DNA of 64,000 nt. Origin: Actinoplanes sp. KI2. Its GTDB lineage: Bacteria > Actinomycetota > Actinomycetes > Mycobacteriales > Micromonosporaceae. Within the stretch, counting starts at the first letter, position 1, and each line of letters begins with the position of its first letter. The notes under the pieces were generated by a model. The model made no database searches, was not told the DNA's origin, and was given only the letters and a program-made list of their open reading frames with translations. The translations under genes were made by a program, and so were the position numbers. Shown here one piece after another: positions 22,666 to 31,200 of this stretch. The stretch is from positions 1 to 64,000 of the forward strand of contig NZ_JAOSZE010000049.1 in NCBI RefSeq assembly GCF_025630775.1, given 5' to 3'.

Positions 22666-23457
22666 TTAGCCGCGAGGTCCTCCTGGTTGAGAACGAAACA
22701 TGGACCAAAGGGACGTCCAGCCGGCAAGGTCATGCACCCAAGAGGCGGTTGCGACGGCCGACTTGGCTGCCCACTTCTCAGCGTTCTTTGTCGCGAAGTA
22801 GTTCAGGACCTTTGGGGCGGCCGTGTGCCACGCGGGTTGTCGTGCCAGCCATTGCTCGGCTTGTTGCGGCGTGTGGCCGGCGCTGATCAGCCACGGGGTG
22901 AGTGTGGCCAGTTCAACCCATGCCGCGGCTTTGGTGGCCATCGCCCAGTCGACGATCCGCAGGCCGCGTGGGGTCACTATCAGGTTGGCGGGTCCGAGGT
23001 CGGTGTGCACGAGCGTGTCGCCATCCATCGCGGGATGTTCGAATCCGAGTCGCGCCTTTGGGCTGAACAACGGCACATCGGGTACTGGTGTCGCGCCGAG
23101 CATCGCCAACGCTTCCTCAAGCAGTTTCAGGTCGGGGCTTCCCGGGGACAGGTCGGCGTGCGGGCCGTCGCAGTGCTCGAAGCCCACGACCAGCCAGCCG
23201 GCTGCATCGAAGTACCACTCGACGGCGGGTGAGTGAGACCTGCTGAGGGCCTCGCTCACCCGCAGTTCGTAGCGCAGGGACCGGACACCGAAGTCACTGT
23301 AGGCCGCCTTGACGAAGACCGTCCCGTGCGTGCCGGTGACGGTTGCGGCTATCTCCGCGTGATCACCGGTGGTGGCGGGGATGGCGTGCGCGTCGCCGAC
23401 GCGGTCGGCTACCTCCTTGCGGACGACGTCGGGCAGCGCGGTCCAGTCCATGCGCAT
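22666..23457 (-). CDS. aminoglycoside phosphotransferase (APH)-like protein
   Basis: A 263-residue protein of the APH/choline-kinase fold. The catalytic loop is VHTDLGPANLIV and the metal Asp lies in GLRIVDWAMATK. The N-lobe lysine is probably in GTVFVKAAYSDF. Members phosphorylate antibiotics, homoserine, choline or other small molecules, and some do not bind drugs at all. The genomic context gives no resistance signal. It is convergent with the S9 peptidase and heads away from the small GRDP-like gene 16 bases upstream, which suggests one minus-strand operon. Confidence 0.82.
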   Translation of the reverse strand: MRMDWTALPDVVRKEVADRVGDAHAIPATTGDHAEIAATVTGTHGTVFVKAAYSDFGVRSLRYELRVSEALSRSHSPAVEWYFDAAGWLVVGFEHCDGPHADLSPGSPDLKLLEEALAMLGATPVPDVPLFSPKARLGFEHPAMDGDTLVHTDLGPANLIVTPRGLRIVDWAMATKAAAWVELATLTPWLISAGHTPQQAEQWLARQPAWHTAAPKVLNYFATKNAEKWAAKSAVATASWVHDLAGWTSLWSMFRSQPGGPRG

Positions 23458-23473
23458 CGGTCAGGTAGCCCTT

Positions 23474-23950
23474 TCAGATTCCCGGGTTGGGCGGGCAGCA
23501 GGACTTCGCCTCGCCGTCCCAGAACTCGGGGTCGATGTGGTAGCCGGTCGCCTTCAGCGCCCGGCGGGTGAACTGCATCGAGGAGCCGTCCGCCATCCCC
23601 TCCGTCAGGATCGGCACGTGGTGCACGAATCCTCCCGCGATCTGCTGGCAGGCGGCCAGGTACGGCTCGGTGTGTTGCAGCGACACGTGCCAAGCCGCAT
23701 CGACCGGCTCGGTCGGGACGACGCGGTAGGACCGGCCGTCGGGCAGCAGCTGGCCGAAATCGGGGTCGTGCTGCGAGTCGGCGTGCGCCTTCAGCATCAG
23801 CAGCATCTGCCCGACGGCCCGCCGGGCGTAGGTCTTGGTGACCTCCTGCACGGCGGCGAAGTGCAGGGCCAGTCTGTCGAAGGTCTGCGGGTCGACGAGG
23901 GTCTGGGGGTCCTTGTCGGCCTTGGCCGGCAACGTGGGGCTGAGCGTCAC
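23474..23950 (-). CDS. small GRDP-like protein ending in a Cys-Cys-Pro-Pro tail
   Basis: A 158-residue protein. The segment VDAAWHVSLQHTEPYLAACQQIAGGFVHHVPI resembles the (V)D..WH..L..T..Y...C....G.F.HH.P pattern of the glycine-rich-domain (GRDP/DUF1399) family, which has no settled role in bacteria. The C-terminus is distinctive: DPEFWDGEAKSCCPPNPGI. The gene lies between a JmjC oxygenase and an APH-like kinase. It could be a substrate or peptide precursor for those enzymes, but that is speculation. Confidence 0.6.
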   Translation of the reverse strand: MTLSPTLPAKADKDPQTLVDPQTFDRLALHFAAVQEVTKTYARRAVGQMLLMLKAHADSQHDPDFGQLLPDGRSYRVVPTEPVDAAWHVSLQHTEPYLAACQQIAGGFVHHVPILTEGMADGSSMQFTRRALKATGYHIDPEFWDGEAKSCCPPNPGI

Positions 23951-24023
23951 GGCTCCTCCTCAGGGATGGATGGATCGGGTATGGACCGCCGACGCCTGAC
24001 CAGCGCGCCGGTGAAATCCCGAA

Positions 24024-24974
24024 TCAACGGGCAGATTGCTGGTGGCCGATGAGGCTCGGTGCGTGGGAGATGTAATCGACGTTCGGCTCGGTGCGTGCTG
24101 TCTGGAGCAGATCGGCGGCCAGTGCGCTGAGATCGGCGCCGGCCAGCCATTGCGTCAGTAGGTCACGTGCCTCGGCGATCTGTCCGGCGAAGGCGTCAGG
24201 GTCGACAATGCTGGCGGGCGGGATCACGCGTCGCAGCGAGGCCGAGGCAAGCGCGGCCTGGGCCAGCTTTCCGGCGATCCAGTAGCCGGTGCGCTCGCGG
24301 GCCACGAAGGTCACGTGGACGCTGTCCTGCCCCTGGTCGCGAGCGTGCGGGTTGTGCATCCAGCCGCGCGGGAGCACCAGGATCTGACCGGGTTCGAGGT
24401 CGAACTCGTAGTCGGGTCGCATCGACTTCATCCGGTCGAGGACGTCGCTGCCCGGCGAGGTGTTGGACGCGAACTGTTCTCGGTGCGGTTCTTCGACCCC
24501 GGGTTCCCAGATCTGCCAGGTCTTGCGACCGGCGAGTTGGTAGACGAACCCCATGTTCTGGTCCCAGTGGTGGTGCAGTCCTTGCCCTCCGGCGGGGGTG
24601 ACGAAGCCGGTGGCGTAGGCGCCGTAGCCGGTCTCGTTCTGGATCGCCGAGCAGATCGCATGCACTGCTGGACACCAGCGGTGCAGGTTGCGCAGTTGGA
24701 CGGTGTAGCCCCGGCCGCGCCATTTCGCGACCTTGCCGGGGTCGAGGTAGCCATCTGTGGAGTAAGCCCGAGAATGCAGCGCCGCCCCGTCTCTGATCAC
24801 GATGAGCTGGTCCGCTGGCGCGGTGCCGGTGTCGAGGTAACTGTTGACGAGGTTCGCGTTGACAAGGTTGCGAACGAGGCTGTCTTCGGGCGGCTTGTGT
24901 AGGGCCGGCTTGGTGGGCCAGGCGGTCATGATGTCGCTGACGGTGGCGTCGTCGAACAGGATCGAGAGAGACAT
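24024..24974 (-). CDS. JmjC-domain (cupin-like) 2-oxoglutarate oxygenase
   Basis: A 316-residue Fe(II)/2-oxoglutarate-dependent oxygenase. The metal motif HxD appears in GLHHHWDQNMGF (near residue 130) and the distal His in RGWMHNPHARD (near 205), separated by a DSBH with WQIWEPG and EPGQILVLPRG. The layout resembles ribosomal-oxygenase-type JmjC hydroxylases that modify proteins. ATG 24974 is preferred over the GTG at 24980 because GGAG lies five bases before it. The neighbouring GRDP-like protein is a candidate substrate. Confidence 0.85.
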   Translation of the reverse strand: MSLSILFDDATVSDIMTAWPTKPALHKPPEDSLVRNLVNANLVNSYLDTGTAPADQLIVIRDGAALHSRAYSTDGYLDPGKVAKWRGRGYTVQLRNLHRWCPAVHAICSAIQNETGYGAYATGFVTPAGGQGLHHHWDQNMGFVYQLAGRKTWQIWEPGVEEPHREQFASNTSPGSDVLDRMKSMRPDYEFDLEPGQILVLPRGWMHNPHARDQGQDSVHVTFVARERTGYWIAGKLAQAALASASLRRVIPPASIVDPDAFAGQIAEARDLLTQWLAGADLSALAADLLQTARTEPNVDYISHAPSLIGHQQSAR

Positions 24975-25001
24975 TCCCACTCCAGCGTTTCCGGTTGGGG
25001 A

Positions 25002-25812
25002 TCACTTGCGGGCCACACCGCCGTACACCGACACGTGCTCGGCCGGCGGCCGGTCGGTGTTGGGCTCAGGCCGCCATTCGCTGACGATCTGCAATCCCGG
25101 CTCGACCATCGCCAGTCCGTCGAAGAACGCCGCGACCCCGGGCCTTGCCGCGGAGCGTGGTATCCGTCTTGCCGACATGGCCAGCGGCGGTGAGCGCCTC
25201 GATGCTGCCGTGATCCATCAGGTCATCGGTGGCGTGCGAAACGACCAGATAGCTACCCGGCGCCATCGCGTCGACCAAGCTCTTGACCGCTGCGCCCGCC
25301 GCCGAGTCGTCCGGCAGGAAATGCAACACCGCGACCAGCAGCACCGCGATCGGCTGGGCCAGGTCCAGAGCGCCGGTCAGGGTCTCGTCGGCCAAGATCG
25401 TCTGCGGCTCGCGCAGATCCGCCTCGATGTACGCGGTCCTGCCCTGCGCGCTGCTGGTCAGCAGCGCCCGAGCGTGGACCATTACCAGCGGGTCGTTGTC
25501 CACGTACACGATCCGGCATTGCGGTGCGATGCTTTGGGCGACCTGATGGGTGTTGCCCGCAGCCGGTAGCCCGGTGCCCACGTCGAGGAACTGCCGGATT
25601 CCCGCCTGCTCGACCAGATAGCGCACCGCACGCTGCAAGAACATGCGGTTCTGTCGGGCCGAGGTCCGGATATGCGGGTAGATCTTCTCGATCGCGTCCG
25701 CCGACTCGCGGTCCGCGGCGAAGTCGTCCTTGCCGTCCAGCCAGTAGTCGTACCGGCGTGCCGGGTGTGCCACGGACGTATCAATCGACACGGATAGACC
25801 GCTGCTAGTCAC
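25002..25812 (-). pseudogene. DUF574-type SAM-dependent methyltransferase, frameshifted
   Basis: The intact 5' part (about residues 1-205) carries the family N-terminus AHPARRYDYWLDGKDDFAADR, SAM motif I FLDVGTGLPA, VYVDNDPLV and YLVVSHATDD. The expected C-terminus (FFDGLAMVEPGLQIVSEWRP) is present but in the +1 frame, ending in a TGA at 25004-25002. The break lies around 25170-25215. In the uninterrupted frame the protein instead ends at 25066 with an unrelated tail. The total span of 811 bases is one more than 270 codons, the usual family length, so a single inserted base explains it. It could be a sequencing error. Confidence 0.75.
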
Positions 25813-25975
25813 AAGACACCTCTAGGCCGGAGTAATCGGCCTCCCAGACGGCGCGGGCTCGGGTAGTGAAACCAGCCATCAGCGGAAGGTCAGCGGGGGA
25901 CTTCGGCGCCGCGGCAGGCGGGTGCGGATCTCCGGCCGCGGCAATCCGAACCTACGAGGCGCGTATCGCGGTGTG

Positions 25976-26830
25976 CTATGAAGTTGCAGATTGTTGCGCG
26001 AATTCGTGCCGTGCTTTGGCGATGAGGGCTATGGCGTTCCGACCGAACGCCGCTGCGTCCCGCATTCGCTCGAACGCGGCAACGTACAGCTCGATCTCCT
26101 CGGCGCGGGTGATGTCGAGGCCGGCGGTCAAGGTCTCCACGCGTACCAGGACGTCGTCGAAGATCCAGAAGGCTGTTTGGGTGTGGGCGCCGAGGCCGGC
26201 CGTGGCCGGAATGATGCCCAGCGAGACTCGCGGTAGATCCATAGTGGTGCTCAGGTGGTCGAGTTGCTCGATCATCGCCTCGGCGGACGGTACACGGCTG
26301 TAGAGGGCTTGTTCGGCGAGCAGAAAGACGAATCGATGATCGCCTTCACGCAGGACCCGCTGGCGGTCCATCCGGACCTGGTTGGCCGGCTCGGCGTCGT
26401 CGGGCAGGTCGTGGGTGCGCGCCCAGTCGGTCATGATGGCCTGGGAGTAGGCGGCCGTTTGCAGCAGGCCGGGCACGACCCAGTGTTCGTGGGCGCGCAG
26501 CAGCCGGGTGCGTTCGTACAGGGATGCCGCGGAATCTTGCAGGCGGCGCAGGCCGGTGCGGGTGTGGCGGCGCCACTCGCGGTAGGCCGTGTCGACCGTG
26601 CGCATCTGAGTGATGAGGTCGGGAATCTGCGCGTCGGCGCCGCATGCCGACGCCCATGCGCGGATATCGGCATCCGAGAGGCTCTGCCCGCCGTGCTCGA
26701 CGCGGGAGACCTTCGTGAAGTGGAAGCCGGTGGCGTCGGCGAGTTGCCGCCCCGTGAGACCCGCATCGAGGCGGATCTCACGGAGACGGTTGCCGAACGC
26801 CTCGCGCGCTCGTCGTTCCTTCGCAGACAC
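25976..26830 (-). CDS. XRE regulator with DUF5753 domain
   Basis: A 284-residue regulator. The HTH lies at about residues 8-68 (RLREIRLDAGLTGRQLADATGFHFTKVSRVEHG). The C-terminal DUF5753 domain shows ERTRLLRAHEHWVVPGLLQTAAYSQAIM, VRMDRQRVLREGDHRFVFLLAEQAL and LGIIPATAGLGAHTQTAFWIFDD. This is a large actinomycete family whose members are often paired with small DUF397 or DUF6879 proteins; the next genes upstream are such a set. It probably controls its own cluster. Confidence 0.9.
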   Translation of the reverse strand: MSAKERRAREAFGNRLREIRLDAGLTGRQLADATGFHFTKVSRVEHGGQSLSDADIRAWASACGADAQIPDLITQMRTVDTAYREWRRHTRTGLRRLQDSAASLYERTRLLRAHEHWVVPGLLQTAAYSQAIMTDWARTHDLPDDAEPANQVRMDRQRVLREGDHRFVFLLAEQALYSRVPSAEAMIEQLDHLSTTMDLPRVSLGIIPATAGLGAHTQTAFWIFDDVLVRVETLTAGLDITRAEEIELYVAAFERMRDAAAFGRNAIALIAKARHEFAQQSATS

Positions 26831-26836
26831 GTGAGG

Positions 26837-27352
26837 TCAGCTGGGCCGGTACTCGAGGTGCGGGATGCCGATCCGCCACGCGGCTTCGAACGCCTCACGG
26901 CACAGCTTGACGTCGTACGGGTCAGAACTTGTCGTGAAATCGATGTTCAGGCCGTTGCCGGTGTAGTGATGGAAGATCACCAGGTCGTCCAGCATGGTGA
27001 AGTCGTTGCCGGGGAACGCCACCGAGGAGACCAGGCGGCGCGAGACCCACCGAATCTGGTCACCGGCCTCGACCATCGGCCCGACAACGCTGTACGACCA
27101 GCGGTGATAATCCGACAGCGGCTCGGAGACGACATGCGCGCGCCGGTAGGTCCGCCCGGCGGCGACGTTCGCCCGGACCTTGTCGCAGTACGGCGCGAGC
27201 CACGCCAGATCGTCCGGCTCGCCAGCCGCCCACGCCGCCATTCTCGGCAGCTCAGACTCCGTGCCGTAGGAGTCTCGCAGCTCCAGATGCAGCGACTCGC
27301 GGTCGAACTGATGGATCCTGGCCTGGAACTCGGGCAGCGTCAGACGCGCCAT
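26837..27352 (-). CDS. DUF6879 family protein
   Basis: A 171-residue protein. The start at the ATG 27352 (MARLTLPEFQARIHQFDRES) overlaps the preceding stop by one base. The conserved elements LHLELRDSYGTESEL, AGRTYRRAHVVSEPLSDYHRW, NDFTMLDDLVIFHHY and GIPHLEYRPS identify the DUF6879 family, which sits beside XRE/DUF5753 regulators throughout actinomycetes. It is thought to act with them as an antitoxin or signalling partner; the biochemistry is unknown. Confidence 0.82.
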   Translation of the reverse strand: MARLTLPEFQARIHQFDRESLHLELRDSYGTESELPRMAAWAAGEPDDLAWLAPYCDKVRANVAAGRTYRRAHVVSEPLSDYHRWSYSVVGPMVEAGDQIRWVSRRLVSSVAFPGNDFTMLDDLVIFHHYTGNGLNIDFTTSSDPYDVKLCREAFEAAWRIGIPHLEYRPS

Positions 27353-27600
27353 CACTGCCCTTGCGTGAAGAACGGGATCATCCGGTCCGGAATCTCGACG
27401 CACGTTTCGCCGTCCGGGATCTTCATCGAGGCCAGCGCCTCGGGATCGGTGACGACCCAGCCTTGAACGACCCAGCTACCACGGTCGGTCCGGTACAGCG
27501 TCGGCGAGTTGTCCGGCACGGAGTTCGGATCCCCGGCGATGAGAGTCAGGCGCACACGGTCCTCCAACCCTTGAAGGTTGCGCGATGTTGCGCAATCCAT
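27352..27600 (-). CDS. small hypothetical protein coupled to DUF6879
   Basis: An 82-residue protein starting MDCATSRNLQGLEDRVRLTL. The central part (PTLYRTDRGSWVVQGWVVTDPEALASMKIPDGETCVEIPDRMI) has a beta-strand-rich character. Small proteins of this shape (GSWVVQGW.VTD ... ETCVEIP) commonly precede DUF6879 genes. Its stop shares one base with the DUF6879 start, so the pair is co-translated. Confidence 0.75.
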   Translation of the reverse strand: MDCATSRNLQGLEDRVRLTLIAGDPNSVPDNSPTLYRTDRGSWVVQGWVVTDPEALASMKIPDGETCVEIPDRMIPFFTQGQ

Positions 27601-27665
27601 GTCGACAACCATCCCATCGCCCGGCGAGCCGGCCGTCAACCGCCGAAATTGTCGCCAGCAGCACA

Positions 27666-27694
27666 AGGGCACCCGTTCGAAGATCGGGTGCCCT
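27666..27694. other. stem-loop with 10-bp arms
   Basis: AGGGCACCCG (27666-27675) and CGGGTGCCCT (27685-27694) are exact complements around a 9-base loop. There is no T-run on either side. It lies upstream of both the minus-strand regulator set and the plus-strand small frame, so an operator or insulator is more likely than a terminator. Confidence 0.55.
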
Positions 27695-27825
27695 CACGTG
27701 GCTAGTTCGTCAGCCCGACCCGGTTGCCCCGGCGACGGCCGGGCGCGACGCGTCCGGAGCTGGCGGGCGCGCGGGGACCCTCGGGATTCAACTGGCTTAC
27801 GGCGCGGGCCGGATGAGCCACTCTC

Positions 27826-27984
27826 GTGGAGGCCCAGGAGAAGAAGAACGAACTCCTGCGCCTGGCGCGCGACGCGACCCAGCTGGCGTCCCGCTATCCC
27901 GACCTCATCGCCGGTGGCTGGCACCGGCACTCATACGTTCATAAAAGGCGAGCCAAAACCGCGGATCAGCCGGGCAAGGTTTGA
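27826..27984 (+). CDS. possible 52-residue protein
   Basis: The frame from GTG 27826 reads VEAQEKKNELLRLARDATQL, then ASRYPDLIAGGWHRHSYVHK and a basic tail, ending TGA at 27984. The composition (helical, Lys/Glu-rich start, then a Trp/His/Tyr cluster) is protein-like and differs from the neighbouring shadow frames. No strong ribosome site is visible. It may be a small protein of the element boundary. Confidence 0.4.
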   Translation: MEAQEKKNELLRLARDATQLASRYPDLIAGGWHRHSYVHKRRAKTADQPGKV

Positions 27985-28052
27985 CCTTTAGGAATGCTGA
28001 CGGTAACCCACCGCCTCAGACTGCCTGGCCAATACCGGGGCAAAACGACCAC

Positions 28053-28250
28053 ATGGTCGCGAAGCTCTTGTCGCCTCTGATTGACCTGAGGCACGATGCC
28101 ATCAGTGAAGTTGCTTTAAGTCATCGACAGAGTGCAGCGAGTAGCGCCACGGGTTCGAAGTACGGTGTTGTCTGTCTGATGACGGCCGAGACCGTCGAAG
28201 GTGTCGTGCTTCCCCGTGCCGGCTTAGTCAGGCGAGGGGCCCGCCCATGA
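28053..28250 (+). CDS. possible leader gene coupled to the plus-strand methylase
   Basis: A frame of 65 residues (MVAKLLSPLIDLRHDAISEV ...) ends in a TGA that overlaps the methylase ATG as ATGA. The exact 4-base overlap is the pattern of translational coupling used throughout this window, but the peptide has no recognisable family and no clear ribosome site. It may be a fortuitous frame. Confidence 0.25.
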   Translation: MVAKLLSPLIDLRHDAISEVALSHRQSAASSATGSKYGVVCLMTAETVEGVVLPRAGLVRRGARP

Positions 28251-31200
28251 GTCGTAGCGCGCGGTCGCGCAAAGTCTCCGCCGAGGACCACCAAGATTGG
28301 CTCGCCCTGGTCAGCATCTCTGGGCCGTTCCTGGCCCTTCCTGTGCTGACCAGGGTGTGGCCGACCCTAGCGGCGGTCGATCCAGACTGGTGGCCCAAGA
28401 TGAGGGCAGCTCGTATGGGCGGCGACCAAGACCCGGACTATTGGATCGAATTTCTGTTGCGCCGGCTCTGTGGTTGGGGCGACCAATTCATCAGAAATGA
28501 CCTCGGCCATCTTCGCATTGACGTCCCTGAGCACAGCACGACGGTCGAGCCAGACTTCGCGCTGGTCGAACCACGGACCGACGTCCCCAAGCTGCTGGGG
28601 ATGACGCTCAAACCTGGCCAACATCCAACTACGCGCCCGAAGAGCGATGCTTGGCCTGCGACGCCAGTGGATCGCATCGCTCGGCTGTGCCGACACCACG
28701 ATGTGCCGCTCGGCTTGGTGACCAACGGACGCTGGTTTGCTCTTGTCGTGGCACCGCCGCAGTCGGTCACGTCGACGGCGATCTTCGATACTGCGACCTG
28801 GCCGGAGTCGTCGGAACGTGCCGTAATCAGGGCTTTCTACTCTCTTCTGGAACGTCGCCGCTTCTTCGGCGTCCCCGAAGGGGACAAGCTGCCAGCGCTC
28901 CTCTGGGAGAGCCTGGAACGGCAGGCTGAGGTCACCGGCGTCCTCGGCGTGCAGGTCCGCCAGGCGGTGGAGATGCTGGTCCGCGCCATCAGCTGGCACG
29001 ACCTGCATGCGATCGAGCAGCACCGTCCCGGCCTTGCCCGTGTCCCAGGTCACGACGTGTACCGCGCGGCGGTCACGATGGTCATCCGAGTCGTCTTCCT
29101 CCTCTACGCAGAGGAACGTCGGTTACTCCCGGCGGACAACGATCTGTACGCCGCCTCCTACTCGGTCCGGCACTTGGCCGAACGCCTGGAGATCCGCAGT
29201 CAGGAGGCCAGCGAGCAGGATCTCGAGCACTCCCGCGGCGCATGGCTGCAACTGCTTGCTCTCAGCGAGGCGATCCATTCGGGAGTGGTTCATGAACGAC
29301 TCAGGCTGCCGACCTACGACGGACCGATGTTCGATCCGGGTGTCCATCCGTGGTTGGCAGAGGTCTGGATCGACGACCGCACTGTCCTTCATCTGCTGAA
29401 GGCGATTCGGTACGTCGTACTGGGCCGCGAGCTGCGTCGGTTGTCCTTCCGGGCGCTCGGCGTCGAGCAGATCGGGCATGTCTACGAAATGCTGTTGGCA
29501 TACGACGCGAAGCGTTCCAGCGAGATCATGCTCGGTGTCGAATGGGCGGCGGGCAAGACGGCGGAGGTTGCTCTGACCGACCTGGAACGTCATGACCGAC
29601 CCGCTGGCACTCCGCGACAACGAGCCGAGACGTTGATCGGCTTCTTCGCGAAGCCGGGCGATAAAGCGGTCGGAGGGCTGGGCCGCCGGCTGGACACTTC
29701 CGACCAGACCCGCGCCGAGGCAATGCCCCTTCTCTACGCCGCGTCCGGCGGTGATCGGGAACTCACCGCTCGCGTACTGCCTTACCTCGGCATACTGCGT
29801 CGTGATCTCCGTGCCATGCCGCTGGTCGTCGCGCCCGGAGCGCTGTACATGACTGCGTCGCAGGACCGCTCGATGACCGGCGCGCACTACACTCCGCCGG
29901 AGTTCGCCAGCCAGGTCGTCGACGGGGCGCTCGACGACCTGGCATACCGCCCAGGTCCGCGGGAGACGCCTGACCGGTCGCAATGGCGAGTCCGGCCCGG
30001 CGACCAGCTGCTCGACCTGCGGATTGCCGACATCGCGGTCGGCTCGGGTGCGTTCCTTGTCGCAGCTTGCCGCTATCTGGCACAGCGCCTGGTGGAGGCA
30101 TGGGCAGAAGATGGCGACCGTACCGCAGCTGAACTCGTGGAGGCCGTCCGCCAGCATGGGCCTCCTGATGATGTCGAGGCCGATCCGCTGGTCATCCGAG
30201 CTCGCCGGACGATCATCGAGCGTTGCCTGTTCGGCGTTGACATCAACCCGATGGCGACCGAGATCGCTCGGTTAAGTTTGTGGCTGATCGCGTTGGATCC
30301 GGCAAAGCCCTTCAACTTCCTGGATCACCACATCGTGGTGGGCGACTCAATGATCGGCATTCACTCGCTGGGCCAGCTCAGGGAGCTGCATTTCGACGAG
30401 TCCGCCGGACGGCGGCTGCGAGGAAGGTGGCTGGGGGATCCCAGTCGTGGCGTTCGGGACATGGTGTCCGACCTAGTCAGAACGCGCCGGGAACTGGCGG
30501 AGCAGCCTGACGACAACCTGACGACTGTGATGGAGAAGTCCAGAAAGTGGCGACGGGTTCTCACCCGTACCAGCTCTGCGATGTTGATCGCTGACCTGGT
30601 GTCCGGCGCCATGATCAAGAACGCGGGTCAGCCAGAGAGCGAGATGGACGACGATGCGGTCGCCGTCGCAGAGCTTGCACGTCGAGTCAAGGCGGAGTTG
30701 CCTGGCGCGGTCGAACAAGCGCGAGAGGTGGCGGATCGCTGGCTTTCGGTGGAGCAGCCACACGGCAAGGCACCGCGGGTGCCGCTGCACTGGCCGCTGG
30801 TATTCGCCGACATCTTCGATAGGGGTGGATTCGACGCGGTGGTCGGCAATCAGCCCTATCTCGGCGGGCAGGGGCTGACCGGTGTGCTCGGGCGGCGATA
30901 CCGTGAGCTTCTGGTGCGTTGGGTAGGTGGCGGGGTACGGGGCAGCGCCGACCTGGTCGCGTACTTCGTCGTGCGGAGCCATGACTTGGTGAAACCCGAC
31001 GGCGTAACGGCTCTGATCGCAACCAACACGCTATGGCAGGGCGACAGCCGCGAAGTCTGCCTTGATCGACTCCTCGACCGGGGGGTCACAATCCGACGAG
31101 CCACCAAGAGCCGTCCGTGGCCGACCTCCTCAGTGAGCCTCCACGTCTGCATCGTGCACACCAGCCGACGGCCACCGGCTCCGAACGCCGCGACCGAGTT

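Larger units (their letters stand above)
27601..28246. other. 646-bp region between the regulator set and the defence island
   Basis: This region separates the minus-strand regulator genes from the plus-strand methylase. It contains a stem-loop (27666-27694) and two short plus-strand frames listed separately, and is visibly more AT-rich from about 27930 onward. GACGG-N5-CCGTC (ACGGCCGAGACCGT) near 28182 is a further small inverted repeat. It probably carries the methylase promoter. Confidence 0.5.

Noticed and set aside
26255..27466. Plus-strand 403-codon frame
   Set aside because: Antisense to the XRE/DUF5753 and DUF6879 genes, with shadow-type composition.
28053..28250. Toxin-antitoxin partner before the methylase
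   Set aside because: The short frame overlaps the methylase start, but its sequence does not resemble any antitoxin or controller protein.
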